From: Acidimicrobiales bacterium
GTDB lineage: Bacteria; Actinomycetota; Acidimicrobiia; Acidimicrobiales; Aldehydirespiratoraceae
Assembly: GCA_029246685.1 (NCBI GenBank)
Contig: JAQWMR010000019.1
Span: forward strand, 100,138 to 164,137
DNA length: 64,000 nt
Reading direction: 5' to 3'
Part shown: positions 1 through 10,433 of the stretch, in pieces
How the letters are laid out: each line of letters begins with the position of its first letter
Numbering within the stretch: the first letter of the stretch is position 1
Made by a program: the position numbers and the translations under genes
Notes under the pieces: generated by a model
Databases searched by the model: none
What the model saw: only the letters and a program-made list of their open reading frames with translations
What the model was told of the DNA's origin: nothing

Positions 1-649
1 TCGGATCGGCGGGATGGTTCGGGAAGGTGCCGTCCAACTCCGGATACATGTGGTCCACGGCGAACGGCAGGCTCGCCATGACTGCTGGCAGCACGAGTCC
101 ACCCATGCCGTTCGCGGTGTCGGCAACGACTTTGAGCGGCTTCAGCGCGCTGACATCGACGAACGAGTGCACGTGCTCGACGTAGCCGGCGAGCATGTCC
201 TGCTGCGACCGACTCCCGGTGCTTCCCGATGGATCGGGACCGGCGATCGCCATCTGCTTGATCGCGTCGAGGCCGGAGTCGGAACCGATCGGTGCGGCCT
301 TGGCGAGGCACATCTTGACGCCGTTGTAGCCGGCGGGATTGTGGGACGCCGTGAACACCGCTCCAGGCATCTCGAGGACGCCGGACGCGTAGTACATCAT
401 GTCGGTCGCACAGAGCCCGACGTCCACGATGTCCACACCGTGCTCGATAGCGCCGTCGCCGAACGCAGTTGAGAACTCGCCACCCTCTGGGCGCATGTCG
501 TGGCCCACCACGATGGAGGTCTCGCCCTTCTCGGCGATGAAACGGGCGAAGGCACCGCCGATCGCCCGGGCGCCGTCGGCGTCGAACTGGTCGGGGACGG
601 TGCCCCTCACGTCGTATGCCTTGAAGATCGCGTCGAAGTCGGTCGTCAC
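1..649 (-). CDS. manB: Phosphomannomutase/phosphoglucomutase, C-terminus cut by window edge
   Basis: This alpha-D-phosphohexomutase interconverts mannose-6-phosphate and mannose-1-phosphate (possibly also glucose phosphates) in the cytoplasm, feeding GDP-mannose synthesis. The visible 216 residues start VTTDFDAIFKAYDVRG, the usual opening of the family. The phosphoserine loop TASHNP lies at about residues 100-105, with Ser102 as the catalytic phosphoserine. The last visible part, LDGTFPNHPADP, belongs to the metal/sugar-binding domain 2. The gene runs off the left edge, so domains 3 and 4 are not seen. The GTG start at 649 is chosen because a TAGATT hexamer sits six bases upstream, predicting a leaderless message. 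The product would supply the guanylyltransferase at 18192-19196. Mannose versus glucose preference cannot be decided from sequence. Confidence 0.9.
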   Translation of the reverse strand, partial: MTTDFDAIFKAYDVRGTVPDQFDADGARAIGGAFARFIAEKGETSIVVGHDMRPEGGEFSTAFGDGAIEHGVDIVDVGLCATDMMYYASGVLEMPGAVFTASHNPAGYNGVKMCLAKAAPIGSDSGLDAIKQMAIAGPDPSGSTGSRSQQDMLAGYVEHVHSFVDVSALKPLKVVADTANGMGGLVLPAVMASLPFAVDHMYPELDGTFPNHPADP

Positions 650-655
650 AGTGCA

Positions 656-661
656 AATCTA
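656..661 (-). promoter_or_regulatory. -10-like hexamer TAGATT for the phosphomannomutase gene
   Basis: TAGATT on the minus strand is followed by six bases and then the GTG start codon at 649. At this spacing transcription would begin at or next to the start codon, giving a leaderless mRNA. No convincing -35 element was seen. Confidence 0.5.
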
Positions 662-690
662 CTTTCGGGTATGGGAGACAGGATCGATGC

Positions 691-1884
691 TCACGAGCCC
701 GTCGGCAGTGCGTCGGCGGAAAGCGAGGGATAGACACCCTGCGTGGCATTGCGTCGGATGCGAAGGATGTCACGACCCACGGCGAGTCCGTCGTGGAGTG
801 CCCGCACCGTGCTGGTCTCGCTGTTGACGACCTCCACGGGCACCTCCTTGAGGGAGAGGCCGTAGCGCTCGATCAGGTGGAGAATCTCGATGTCGAACGC
901 AAAGCCGTCGATCTTGCCGGCGCCGAGTACAACGCGGCCGATATCGCTGCGAAACGCCTTGCAGCCGCATTGGGTGTCTCGGTAGTTGCCGAGGAGAAGG
1001 ATGTTCGTCGCCATATTTACGACCCGACTTCCGAAGGAGCGCAGCGCCGACGTGCCCACGAGCGTGTCGGAGTCGTTGTCATGACGGTTGCCCACGACGA
1101 CGTCATATCCCGACTCCACTGCGTCGAGCATCGGCACCAGTTGGCCAGGCGCGTAGGCGAGGTCGGCGTCGGTGAACGCAACCGTTCGGCCCCGGGCCAC
1201 GAGCACGCCTGCCCGGACAGCGGCGCCTTTGCCGCGATTCTCCGGTTGCACGATGACCTGGTCCGCGCCGGCCGAGCGGGCGACTGCCGCCGTGTCGTCG
1301 CTGGAGCCGTCGTCCACGACGACGATCTCGAGGTCACCGGCCTGGTCGAGTTTGCCCAGCTCCGATCGGATTCGGGCGACGGTGTCAGCGATGCGCGTCT
1401 CCTCATGGAAGGCCGGCACGACGACAGACAGTCGATGGTCGCCCTCCGCCGGTGGCCGGCCGGACGGCTGATCCTGGTCGCGGCGAACCGCGCGGAACAG
1501 CACGAGCCTGTGGCCCACGGTCCGAATCACCGCCGCCGCGCCGATCGCCAGCAGCTTGGCCGGGAAAACGGCCGGCGAAGTGACCAAGGTGAACACCAGA
1601 AGATCCACAAGACCGGCGAGCACAGCCACCGTCGCGAACACCGGCGGCTGACGGATCCAGCGATCGAGTCGGTCGCCTCGCAACGTCACGCGCCGGTGCA
1701 GCACGTAGGACGCGGGTGCAGCGACGCCGAGCGCGATGAGGTCAGCCAGCCACCGATCGACGTCTGCCTCCGTCAGGAGAACGACGAGCCCGAGGTCGAT
1801 CGCGGTCGCCAACAGGCCGACGAGCGCGAAACGGCTCGGGGTGGGCCGGTCGGCCAGAGCCGGGGACGCGAGACGACCGGTCAC
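691..1884 (-). CDS. GtrA-like membrane domain fused to a GT2 (DPM1/ALG5-like) glycosyltransferase
   Basis: A 397-residue protein. Residues about 18-130 hold four hydrophobic helices resembling the GtrA/DPMS family of lipid-linked-sugar membrane proteins. Residues about 150-385 are a GT-A glycosyltransferase domain of the polyprenyl-phosphate sugar synthase type: LSVVVPAFHEE at 152-162, DDGSSDDT at 191-198 and the DXD-like TDADLAYA at 238-245. It probably transfers a sugar from a nucleotide donor to polyprenyl phosphate at the inner membrane face, making a donor for extracytoplasmic GT-C enzymes. GtrA and the synthase are usually separate genes, and when fused the GtrA part is commonly C-terminal; here it is N-terminal. 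The GTG start overlaps the stop of the upstream 1091-residue membrane protein (GTGA), so the two are translationally coupled. Sugar identity is unknown. Confidence 0.85.
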   Translation of the reverse strand: MTGRLASPALADRPTPSRFALVGLLATAIDLGLVVLLTEADVDRWLADLIALGVAAPASYVLHRRVTLRGDRLDRWIRQPPVFATVAVLAGLVDLLVFTLVTSPAVFPAKLLAIGAAAVIRTVGHRLVLFRAVRRDQDQPSGRPPAEGDHRLSVVVPAFHEETRIADTVARIRSELGKLDQAGDLEIVVVDDGSSDDTAAVARSAGADQVIVQPENRGKGAAVRAGVLVARGRTVAFTDADLAYAPGQLVPMLDAVESGYDVVVGNRHDNDSDTLVGTSALRSFGSRVVNMATNILLLGNYRDTQCGCKAFRSDIGRVVLGAGKIDGFAFDIEILHLIERYGLSLKEVPVEVVNSETSTVRALHDGLAVGRDILRIRRNATQGVYPSLSADALPTGS

Positions 1885-4800
1885 GAGTCGTCAGGAGGTG
1901 ACCACGAAGGCTCGCCATCCGAGTCGACGTCGACCCGCTCGCCTGCCGTCGGCGGCTCCACCGTGGGCTCGGCATTCACGACGTCGGCGACGAGTCGGGC
2001 CGAGTTCATGACGCCGACCTCGATGCGAAGCACATCGACGAGCGCGGGCAGCACCGCGAAGAACAGCACCACGATCGCCAGGACACCGGGTCCGAACACG
2101 TACACCGAATCGCGGACGGCGTCGCCGCCGGGATTGATCGTGTCGCTCGCCCGCGAGTGGAGCCAAGTGACAACGGTCAGGCCTCCGAGAATGAAGGTGA
2201 CGCCGAGCGCGAACAGGCCGCGCCGGATCTGATCGTCGACCTCGTTGCCGATCTCGTCGAGCTCACGATGCCCGATGACACCGGCGCGAACATCCTCGAT
2301 CAGGTCGTGACGAGCCGGGACGTCGATCCGATTCCCGGCCAGGTCCCAGAGCGGTTCGTCGGGGATGTCGTTCGTCCAGCGCAGCCAGCGGCGTGAGAGG
2401 AACGCTCCGACGATGCCGATCGCGGTCAGCGCGATCGAGAACAGCTCGATCCCCGACCGTCCGTAGGTGAGTTCGACCGTGGTGTCCGTGGGCACGACGA
2501 CCATGAGGTTCGGCGCCACGCGGTACGGACCTTCTGCGCCGGAGACGTCCCAGTTCGGGAAGTAGCTCGCCCTCACGAGCACCGGCGTGCCGATTCGGTC
2601 GACCTCGAACCGGATCGCGTCGGTCTCGGTCGAGATGTTGGAGACCACGGCGAGCTCAGCGTCGACGCGGGGCAGCCAGTCGTCGGACTGTGCCGCGAGC
2701 GTTCGCATGTCGCGGACGCGATCTTCCGCCCGCGGCTGGGGCTCGTCGAGCCCCGCGTCGATGGCAGCTAAGCGCTCGGCCTCGAACACCTCCAGGTACT
2801 CGGCCTCGGCGTCTTCGAGGATCTCGTCGATTGCGGAGCGCGGCCACTCTTCTGGGCCTTCGTCAGCCAGAAGTGCTGTGTCGTGCCCGCTTTCCCACCA
2901 GGCAACCGTCGGGACAAGCCAGTCCTCGCCTCCGAGCGCGGCGCTGTCGACGACGACCGGGAAATGGTCGAGACCGACGACGAGCGCCTGGTCCTGCACG
3001 AGGAAGATGACCCAGGGCCCGCTGTTCGCGATTTCCGTCAGGGTGGAGACGTCACGGGCTTGCGTGATCGCGGCCTCGGTGGATGCCATGTAGTAGCGCA
3101 CGCCCATGGTCTGGAGACCCTCCACACCCTTGGCGACGTTGAGCGAGGAGTACGGCATGTCCCGCATCGCTTGCGAGGGGCCGAGCGACAACTCGGATTG
3201 CAGAAGGAAGTGGTACGGCGTGGTCGCGGAGGCTTCGAAGTACAGGCCCTCCATCGATCCGATGCAGCCGTCGGTCCAGTGCGGCAGCAGCATCGGGGCC
3301 ATCGGCGTTCCGTAGCTCCCGAGGCGATCACCCTCGTACTCCCACAGGGACTGCCCGCAACCGAACTGGGTGCCGACTCGGTCCATAGCCGCAATCAGAT
3401 GGCTGTATTCCGTGTACGCGTCGCCACGCGCCTCGTAGCCGGTGAAGTTGTAGCGCATCCAGCTCGGGCCGAGATTGAGCGCCGGAGTGGAGATGTCGCC
3501 GATCCGCGTCTCGTAGCCGAACTCGTGGGCTCCCTCGTCGTTCGTGAAGACGGACCCGCCAGGCAACGACCGCAGCGGTAGCCCGAGCGAGAAGATGAGG
3601 ATGATCGCGAGCAACGCTCCGACGAGACCCGGCGTCCAGGCGGGCCGCCCATGGCGAAAGGCCTCGTGGCTGCGGAGCGCATCGCCCACCAGGCGAGCGA
3701 TCTCGGAGATTCCGAGGCCGGCGAGCATGTAGACGCACAGGTAGTAGAAGGGCAGGATCCGGACGTTCCAGAGCCGCGTCTCCGGCAACAGGATGAACGC
3801 GATGGCGAAGATGCCCGCCGTCAGCGCCAGCGCCATACCGAGCCGCACCCGCCGCAGCGCGCACACGATGGCGCCGAGCACGGCGAGGACGACGAACAGC
3901 TGCAGCGGCAGGTCGTTCGTGAGGAACGTGTGGCCGCCGAAGTTGTCGCCGCGATTCCACAACCCACCGATGTAGTCGCGCTCCTTCCCCCAACCCATGT
4001 CGTTCAGGTAGGCCCGGTTCCAGAAGAACGGGAGGACCCAAAACGCCGACAACAGACCGCCCATGAGGCCAACGGTTCCCAGCCACACCGCCTCACGGCG
4101 ACCGACCCGCAGCAGGAACAGCGCCAGCGTGGCGACCAGCGCAAAGAACGCCGCGAACAGGTGCGTCAGGCCGGCGAGGGCGAGCAGCGCCGCCGCGGCC
4201 ATCCGGTGGCGCCCCGTCTCCATGCTCTTCGCGGCAACACCGATGTAGAGCACCGCGATCGACAGACCGATGGAGTAGGCGAACTCGCCTGCCATCGTGG
4301 ACATGACGTTGCCGCCATAGATGTTGAACGAGCGATCGAACAGGAACGGCAGCGTCATCGCAGAGAGCACCGCTGGGCCCGGGTAGGCGAGGCCGCCGAG
4401 CCGACCCGCGGCAAAGGCAGCGAGAGGCAGGGTGACGATGCCAGAGATTGCCACCAGCTTCATGGCCACGCCGTAGGGCACAGGCACGATCAGGATCGTC
4501 GCGATTGCGGCAGCGGCGACAACCACGCCCCGCCATCGCCCGAGATGCTGGGCCGCCTCACCGGCCTTCAAGGCGACGAGCAGAGGCAGGCCGATCGCCG
4601 CTATCGCCAGATCCACGGGCGTGTCGTTGTAGGTCACGATCAGCTGACCGAAGCCGGGAATCCACTGGTTGATGGTCCCTTCCCACGTCGTCGACATCGC
4701 GACGTTGAGCGCCGCGGCGAACACCATGGTGATCCGCTGAATCGTGGCGTCGAACCCGAGCCGCCGCGGAATCTCCCGGCCAGCCAGAACCATCGCGGCG

Positions 4801-5156
4801 AAGGCGTAGACACCGGCGTCGAGGCCGATCGATTCGATCTCGATGCCGACGTTGACCATCACGATCGCGAGCGACGGGATGACCATGTAGAAGGTGAACG
4901 CAGGGAAGCCGGCGTACCAATCCGGCGACCAGCCCGTGAGGCGGAAGTTCGGCAGCAGCTCATCGCGCAGGAACTTCGGCGACCAGACGTGGGCGCCCAT
5001 GTCGCCGCCGGTCGGTGTGGAGTCGACGAACCACGCCCACGGCGACATCGTCCAGACGACGAAGAGGGTCACGGCACCGACGATCAGGGCGGTGACGACC
5101 CGGCGCGGGTCGCGCGCTAGCCGCGAACGGAAATCAGTCGTCATGATGGCCACCAT
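1881..5156 (-). CDS. Large polytopic membrane protein (PF10131/GT-C-like), 1091 residues
   Basis: The protein has one N-terminal helix (about 18-36), a conserved-looking extracytoplasmic loop with TPTGGDMGAHVW, some ten further helices up to about residue 530, a soluble extracytoplasmic region of roughly 350 residues, and three more helices near the C-terminus. This layout resembles actinobacterial membrane proteins matching PF10131 ('6-pyruvoyl-tetrahydropterin synthase-related'), a GT-C-like fold; the acidic GGDMGAH loop could be the GT-C catalytic loop. It may use polyprenyl-phosphate sugars such as the one expected from the coupled GtrA/GT2 gene downstream. The start is uncertain: ATG at 5156 or ATG at 5144 (MTTDFRSRLA) are both possible. 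Function is inferred from architecture and neighbours only. Confidence 0.75.
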   Translation of the reverse strand: MVAIMTTDFRSRLARDPRRVVTALIVGAVTLFVVWTMSPWAWFVDSTPTGGDMGAHVWSPKFLRDELLPNFRLTGWSPDWYAGFPAFTFYMVIPSLAIVMVNVGIEIESIGLDAGVYAFAAMVLAGREIPRRLGFDATIQRITMVFAAALNVAMSTTWEGTINQWIPGFGQLIVTYNDTPVDLAIAAIGLPLLVALKAGEAAQHLGRWRGVVVAAAAIATILIVPVPYGVAMKLVAISGIVTLPLAAFAAGRLGGLAYPGPAVLSAMTLPFLFDRSFNIYGGNVMSTMAGEFAYSIGLSIAVLYIGVAAKSMETGRHRMAAAALLALAGLTHLFAAFFALVATLALFLLRVGRREAVWLGTVGLMGGLLSAFWVLPFFWNRAYLNDMGWGKERDYIGGLWNRGDNFGGHTFLTNDLPLQLFVVLAVLGAIVCALRRVRLGMALALTAGIFAIAFILLPETRLWNVRILPFYYLCVYMLAGLGISEIARLVGDALRSHEAFRHGRPAWTPGLVGALLAIILIFSLGLPLRSLPGGSVFTNDEGAHEFGYETRIGDISTPALNLGPSWMRYNFTGYEARGDAYTEYSHLIAAMDRVGTQFGCGQSLWEYEGDRLGSYGTPMAPMLLPHWTDGCIGSMEGLYFEASATTPYHFLLQSELSLGPSQAMRDMPYSSLNVAKGVEGLQTMGVRYYMASTEAAITQARDVSTLTEIANSGPWVIFLVQDQALVVGLDHFPVVVDSAALGGEDWLVPTVAWWESGHDTALLADEGPEEWPRSAIDEILEDAEAEYLEVFEAERLAAIDAGLDEPQPRAEDRVRDMRTLAAQSDDWLPRVDAELAVVSNISTETDAIRFEVDRIGTPVLVRASYFPNWDVSGAEGPYRVAPNLMVVVPTDTTVELTYGRSGIELFSIALTAIGIVGAFLSRRWLRWTNDIPDEPLWDLAGNRIDVPARHDLIEDVRAGVIGHRELDEIGNEVDDQIRRGLFALGVTFILGGLTVVTWLHSRASDTINPGGDAVRDSVYVFGPGVLAIVVLFFAVLPALVDVLRIEVGVMNSARLVADVVNAEPTVEPPTAGERVDVDSDGEPSWSPPDDS

Positions 5157-5211
5157 GGTGCCACCCGGTGCGCGCCAACTGGGGACGCCGGGTGGTCAGC
5201 CGAAACGTGGG

Positions 5212-5412
5212 TCATCGGCGATAGCGCAAGCGCGGTGCCTCGGGCTGACCGAGCTCGTGAATCACGCCGTCGAGGGTGGTCAATCGACCCTCGACCTGCC
5301 ACCAACGTCGATCGCACTTGGCACAGCTGCAGAGCGTGCGCTCGCCGGCACCCACGTTGATCGTGATGGTGACCAGCGGTGCGGCGCATCCCGGACAATC
5401 CGATGTCGACAT
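5212..5412 (-). CDS. Small zinc-ribbon protein, unknown function
   Basis: A 66-residue protein with a CPGC pair near residues 6-9 and a CSCAKC cluster about 20 residues later, the layout of a single zinc ribbon, followed by a WWQVEGRL strand. The start is placed at the ATG giving MSTSDCPGC because the preceding GGGGAACGAAG can act as a weak Shine-Dalgarno sequence. The same frame is open further upstream from a GTG at 5457, but that GTG lies inside an AAGGAGGTG string and would put low-complexity residues before the ribbon. It lies between the CPBP protease and the large membrane protein in the same orientation. It is not recognised as a named family. Confidence 0.55.
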   Translation of the reverse strand: MSTSDCPGCAAPLVTITINVGAGERTLCSCAKCDRRWWQVEGRLTTLDGVIHELGQPEAPRLRYRR

Positions 5413-5532
5413 CAGCTTCGTTCCCCACAGTGCTGTATTCCACAGCGTCGTTCGCACCTCCTTCGGCGCTGTGCGTGGTCGTTTGAGGCATACCCATCAG
5501 AAATCTCACGACCGTGGCAATTTCGGCCGCGT

Positions 5533-6327
5533 TCAGTAGAGCTCGGGCAGCAGAATGGCCACAGTTGTGGCGTTGAAGCCCATGTGGACCCAGATGGCTG
5601 TCCCAAGACGCCCGGTGCGGTGCATGGCAAGCGCGGCGACGACGCCGATCAGCATCAGGCCCGGGAACTGGAGAGCCTGGAGATGCGATGCCGCGAAGAG
5701 CGCCGACGATGCGATCACGGCGATCGCCAACGCGCCGCGGCGCTGCGCCTCCATGTCGTAGATCCCGCGGAACAGAAGGCCCCGATACAAGACCTCCTCG
5801 CAGATCGGTGCGGCGATGACCGTGAAGAGAATGAGGGCGAAGACGCCGCTCGGGTCGGTGGCACCGGCGATGAGCTCGCGGGCCGGACGCTCGAGTTCGT
5901 CGGAATCGACGTGGGGAAGAATTGGCCAGTATAGCAGCGGGACGAGTGCGAGCTGGGAGGCGACGCCGATCGCGAGTCCGACCGGCACGTCGATCGCCCG
6001 CATGGTCCAGCCCAGGTCTCGTCGCCAATCGAGCCCGCGACTCCGTGCGAGGAAGGGCACGCCGATGAACGCCGCCCAGAGCGGCAAGTTGGCGAGCACC
6101 GAGAACACGAGCGGCAGCCGGTTGTGGTCGAGCGCTTCACCTCGCCCGAACTGCCCGACCGCTCGGCCGAGATCGGCGCCCGGGCTCGACGAGACGTTGA
6201 GATCCCAGCCGCCCGCCGCGACGATCGCGCCTCCGACCAGGACGGCGAGAAAGACGCCGCTGAACAGGGAGATGAGCGCGAGGACGATGCGCCAGCTCGG
6301 TGCGGGCACCGGGGCGGACGAGTCCAC
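5533..6327 (-). CDS. CPBP-family intramembrane metalloprotease (Rce1/Abi-like)
   Basis: A 264-residue polytopic protein with the three CPBP signatures: motif 1 EEVLYRG with the glutamate pair at about 177-178, motif 2 FAASH with the histidine at about 215, and motif 3 HMGFN at about 248-252. These residues form the glutamate/histidine active site of Rce1-like intramembrane endopeptidases. The GTG start at 6327 is preferred because it shares its first G with the TAG stop of the upstream DUF3499 gene (TAGTG), a classic coupling; an upstream ATG at 6387 would overlap DUF3499 by 61 bases and add a low-complexity head. Substrates are unknown; members serve in prenyl-protein processing, bacteriocin immunity or protein quality control. 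Confidence 0.85.
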   Translation of the reverse strand: MDSSAPVPAPSWRIVLALISLFSGVFLAVLVGGAIVAAGGWDLNVSSSPGADLGRAVGQFGRGEALDHNRLPLVFSVLANLPLWAAFIGVPFLARSRGLDWRRDLGWTMRAIDVPVGLAIGVASQLALVPLLYWPILPHVDSDELERPARELIAGATDPSGVFALILFTVIAAPICEEVLYRGLLFRGIYDMEAQRRGALAIAVIASSALFAASHLQALQFPGLMLIGVVAALAMHRTGRLGTAIWVHMGFNATTVAILLPELY

Positions 6328-6554
6328 TAGCCGGCGTAGCGAAGGCGATGCACCGGCTCGACCTGCCGACGATCGCTCAGATCCCACCCCTTGGGCGGAT
6401 GGGTGCGATCAGCGTGGGGGCCGCACAGATCGTGGTTGGCCGGGCTGTCCTCCGGTTGGAGGTCATCGAGCCACACGGTGCGTTGCGCGTAGACAAAAGA
6501 CAGGGTTGTGGCGGCCGGTCGGCCACAGCCAGGACGAGCACAGCGACGGTTCAC
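6327..6554 (-). CDS. DUF3499 family protein
   Basis: A 75-residue actinobacterial protein of the DUF3499 family: CARPGC near the N-terminus, then AATTLSFVYAQRTVWL, a DLCGPHADR segment and PKGWDLSD, with Cys and His residues spaced as a small metal-binding fold. Function is unknown. In many actinobacteria it neighbours phosphomannomutase, whiB2-like and DUF5719 genes; here those relatives are within a few kilobases but no WhiB gene was seen. GTG at 6554 is chosen over GTG at 6563 because a TACGGT hexamer ends seven bases before it. Its promoter faces away from that of ftsH. Confidence 0.8.
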   Translation of the reverse strand: MNRRCARPGCGRPAATTLSFVYAQRTVWLDDLQPEDSPANHDLCGPHADRTHPPKGWDLSDRRQVEPVHRLRYAG

Positions 6555-6561
6555 AATCGGC

Positions 6562-6567
6562 ACCGTA
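6562..6567 (-). promoter_or_regulatory. -10-like hexamer TACGGT for DUF3499-CPBP operon
   Basis: TACGGT on the minus strand, seven bases before the GTG at 6554, predicts a leaderless transcript. It is back to back with the ftsH hexamer at 6623-6628, so the 80-base region between the two genes carries divergent promoters. Confidence 0.45.
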
Positions 6568-6622
6568 CCGGCCGATGGATGCGCAGACGGGGATCTGCAA
6601 CCGTAAGAGCCCGCGGCAGGTC

Positions 6623-6628
6623 TACCCT
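6623..6628 (+). promoter_or_regulatory. -10-like hexamer TACCCT for ftsH
   Basis: TACCCT lies six bases before the ATG at 6635. No Shine-Dalgarno sequence is present between them, in keeping with a leaderless ftsH message. Confidence 0.45.
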
Positions 6629-6634
6629 TTCCTT

Positions 6635-8581
<1,947 letters not shown>

Positions 8582-8583
8582 CG

Positions 8584-9030
8584 GTGGACCGGGTCCTCCT
8601 GGTTCTCGGCGGTGTAGCAATCGCGGGTCTCGTAGCGGCCATCGTCGGCCGCCGGTCGGCGGCACCCGCCGCCAACACCCACCACATCCCCCGTCAGCTC
8701 GACCGAGCGGACTTCCCCCATCCTGAGGTCCCCTGGCTGGTCGCGATCTTCACCTCCGCCACCTGCGATACCTGCGCCGGTGTCTGGGAACGCGCCCAGC
8801 ACCTTGCGAGCGACCAGGTGTCGGTTGTGGAACTCGAGGTTGGCGTAGAGAAGGCGATTCATGAGCGATACAAGATCGACGGCGTCCCCACGCTCGTGAT
8901 CGCTGACGCGAACGGCGAGGTGAAGCGTGCGTTCCTCGGGCCCACAACGACCACCGATCTGTGGGCCGCAATGGCCGACGCCCGCGAGCCCGGCTCCGTT
9001 CCGCCGGATTGCCACACCGGCGAGCTCTAG
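8584..9030 (+). CDS. Membrane-anchored thioredoxin-like protein (CDTC)
   Basis: A 148-residue protein with one N-terminal helix (about 4-22) and a thioredoxin fold: WLVAIFTSATCDTC holds the redox pair Cys61-Cys64, and the cis-proline loop is in IDGVPTLVI. The CxxC is CDTC rather than the CGPC of thioredoxin, suggesting a thiol reductase or oxidase of different potential. With the N-terminus inside, the fold would face the cell exterior, but topology is not settled by sequence. It starts at a GTG two bases after ftsH and is presumably co-transcribed with it. Its stop codon overlaps the stop of the convergent DUF5719 gene in a shared CTAG. Confidence 0.8.
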   Translation: MDRVLLVLGGVAIAGLVAAIVGRRSAAPAANTHHIPRQLDRADFPHPEVPWLVAIFTSATCDTCAGVWERAQHLASDQVSVVELEVGVEKAIHERYKIDGVPTLVIADANGEVKRAFLGPTTTTDLWAAMADAREPGSVPPDCHTGEL

Positions 9031-10433
9031 CCGAGCGGCTCCACGCCGCCCGCGGGCACCGCGAGAAGTTGTGCGTGCACGGAGACGCCGCGGAGCTCGC
9101 GACCGACGACGACCGCTGACGGCGCGTCGACGAGCACGAGAGGTCGGTCACCAGCGAAGGCGGAGGATTCGAGGATCGCACGGCGGCCGCCGCCCAGCTC
9201 CACATCGGCGACATGCACCAACTCGCCGTCGATGAACTCCGATACCGAGGCCGTGACGATGCCGATGGACGGGTTGTAGATGACAAGCCCGCCCTCGTCC
9301 TGCTCGATCGGCGCCAGCCAACTCGTGGCCATCGTGGAGGTGCCCACGGTGGCTGACAGATTCGACACCGGGCGATCGCCGAACGGCAGATAGCTCTCGT
9401 TCATGACGGCCACGGGCACGCCGTCGAGCGAGCGAGCCACGATCGACATCGACTCGAGCCCCTCGAGTCGCTCCTCATCCGCAAGGCGGACAACCGCGGT
9501 ACGGCCCGGACGCAGTGTCAGCTCGATCGGATCGAAGCTGATGGTGCCGTCGGCGATGATCTCGAGGTCCACCTTCGCCTCGGATGTGGTCGACGGGTTC
9601 ACCACGGTGATCACATCGCTGCGAACCGTCCGGTTCACATTCGGCAGGAACCACACCGGTGCGAGCTCCGGGCTTCCCGGCGCGACGGCAAGGCCGACCT
9701 GGGCGTCGTTCGCGACCGCCTGAATCCGATTGACGGCGACGCGGCCGGCCACGACGTCGATGACCGCGGTCACCCGACCCGCGACGGTGACCGCTTCCGT
9801 GACGTCGATCGGGGTGACTCGGCGAGCGGGGGCAACGACACCGGGCAGGGAGTCGACACCGACGTCAGCGTCGAAACGCACGTCGAGCACCGCGTCTTCG
9901 AGGAACGGATTCAACACCAAGATCGTGTTGGTCTCGCCGAACTCGGCAACGCGAGTGGCGCCTGACGCAAGGACCCAGGTGTCGGAGGTGGCTGTGTGAC
10001 ACGTGGTGCGATCTGTGTCTGTCGTGTCGCCGATGGCCGTCTGCTCCACGATCACGGAGCCCTCGAGGACTTCTACGACCGCCCCCATCCACGGTGACTC
10101 CGGCACGATGTCCGCAACCCGGACGAGCTCACGCTCGCCCGACGCGATCGGAACCGACACATCGCGAGCGTCGATCCCCGGCCCGGACCGCACCCCGGCG
10201 ACGAGCGTAGAGGCGGGCGTCGAACCCACGTTGATCAGCTCGATGCCGATCTCGGCGACGCCGCCCGGCTCCGATCCGCCGGGACAGAACCACACGCCGG
10301 CGTCCACCGTGCCCGCCGCCTGTTGCGGCTCGACGACGACGTCTCGGTCGGGGCGTTCGCCCTGATCAGCGACGAATGCCCCGACTACGGCTGCCGCGAT
10401 GAGTGCGACGACAAGAGCTCGGAGCAGCTTCAT
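9027..10433 (-). CDS. DUF5719 family exported protein
   Basis: A 468-residue protein starting MKLLRALVVALIAAAVVGAF, a signal peptide or membrane anchor. The rest is a beta-rich extracytoplasmic region made of repeated immunoglobulin-like segments such as VWFLPN...VTVVNPSTTSEAKV and LVIYNPSIGIVTASV, typical of DUF5719. The family is found in actinobacteria downstream of a large GT2/membrane protein, exactly the arrangement here: the ATG overlaps the stop of that gene (ATGA). A role in cell-envelope glycan assembly or export is inferred from this conserved pairing. The frame is open to 10643, but the extension is Arg-rich out-of-frame read-through of the neighbouring gene. Confidence 0.8.
   Translation of the reverse strand: MKLLRALVVALIAAAVVGAFVADQGERPDRDVVVEPQQAAGTVDAGVWFCPGGSEPGGVAEIGIELINVGSTPASTLVAGVRSGPGIDARDVSVPIASGERELVRVADIVPESPWMGAVVEVLEGSVIVEQTAIGDTTDTDRTTCHTATSDTWVLASGATRVAEFGETNTILVLNPFLEDAVLDVRFDADVGVDSLPGVVAPARRVTPIDVTEAVTVAGRVTAVIDVVAGRVAVNRIQAVANDAQVGLAVAPGSPELAPVWFLPNVNRTVRSDVITVVNPSTTSEAKVDLEIIADGTISFDPIELTLRPGRTAVVRLADEERLEGLESMSIVARSLDGVPVAVMNESYLPFGDRPVSNLSATVGTSTMATSWLAPIEQDEGGLVIYNPSIGIVTASVSEFIDGELVHVADVELGGGRRAILESSAFAGDRPLVLVDAPSAVVVGRELRGVSVHAQLLAVPAGGVEPLG

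Noticed and set aside
3651..5120. Open frame of 489 codons on the plus strand inside the 1091-residue membrane protein gene
   Set aside because: Antisense shadow with Arg/Glu/Gln-rich, domain-free translation; the minus strand has coherent membrane helices.
5816..6634. Upstream in-frame extension of ftsH by 273 codons
   Set aside because: It is antisense to the CPBP and DUF3499 genes and unlike any FtsH N-terminus; ATG 6635 fits the family and the -10-like box.
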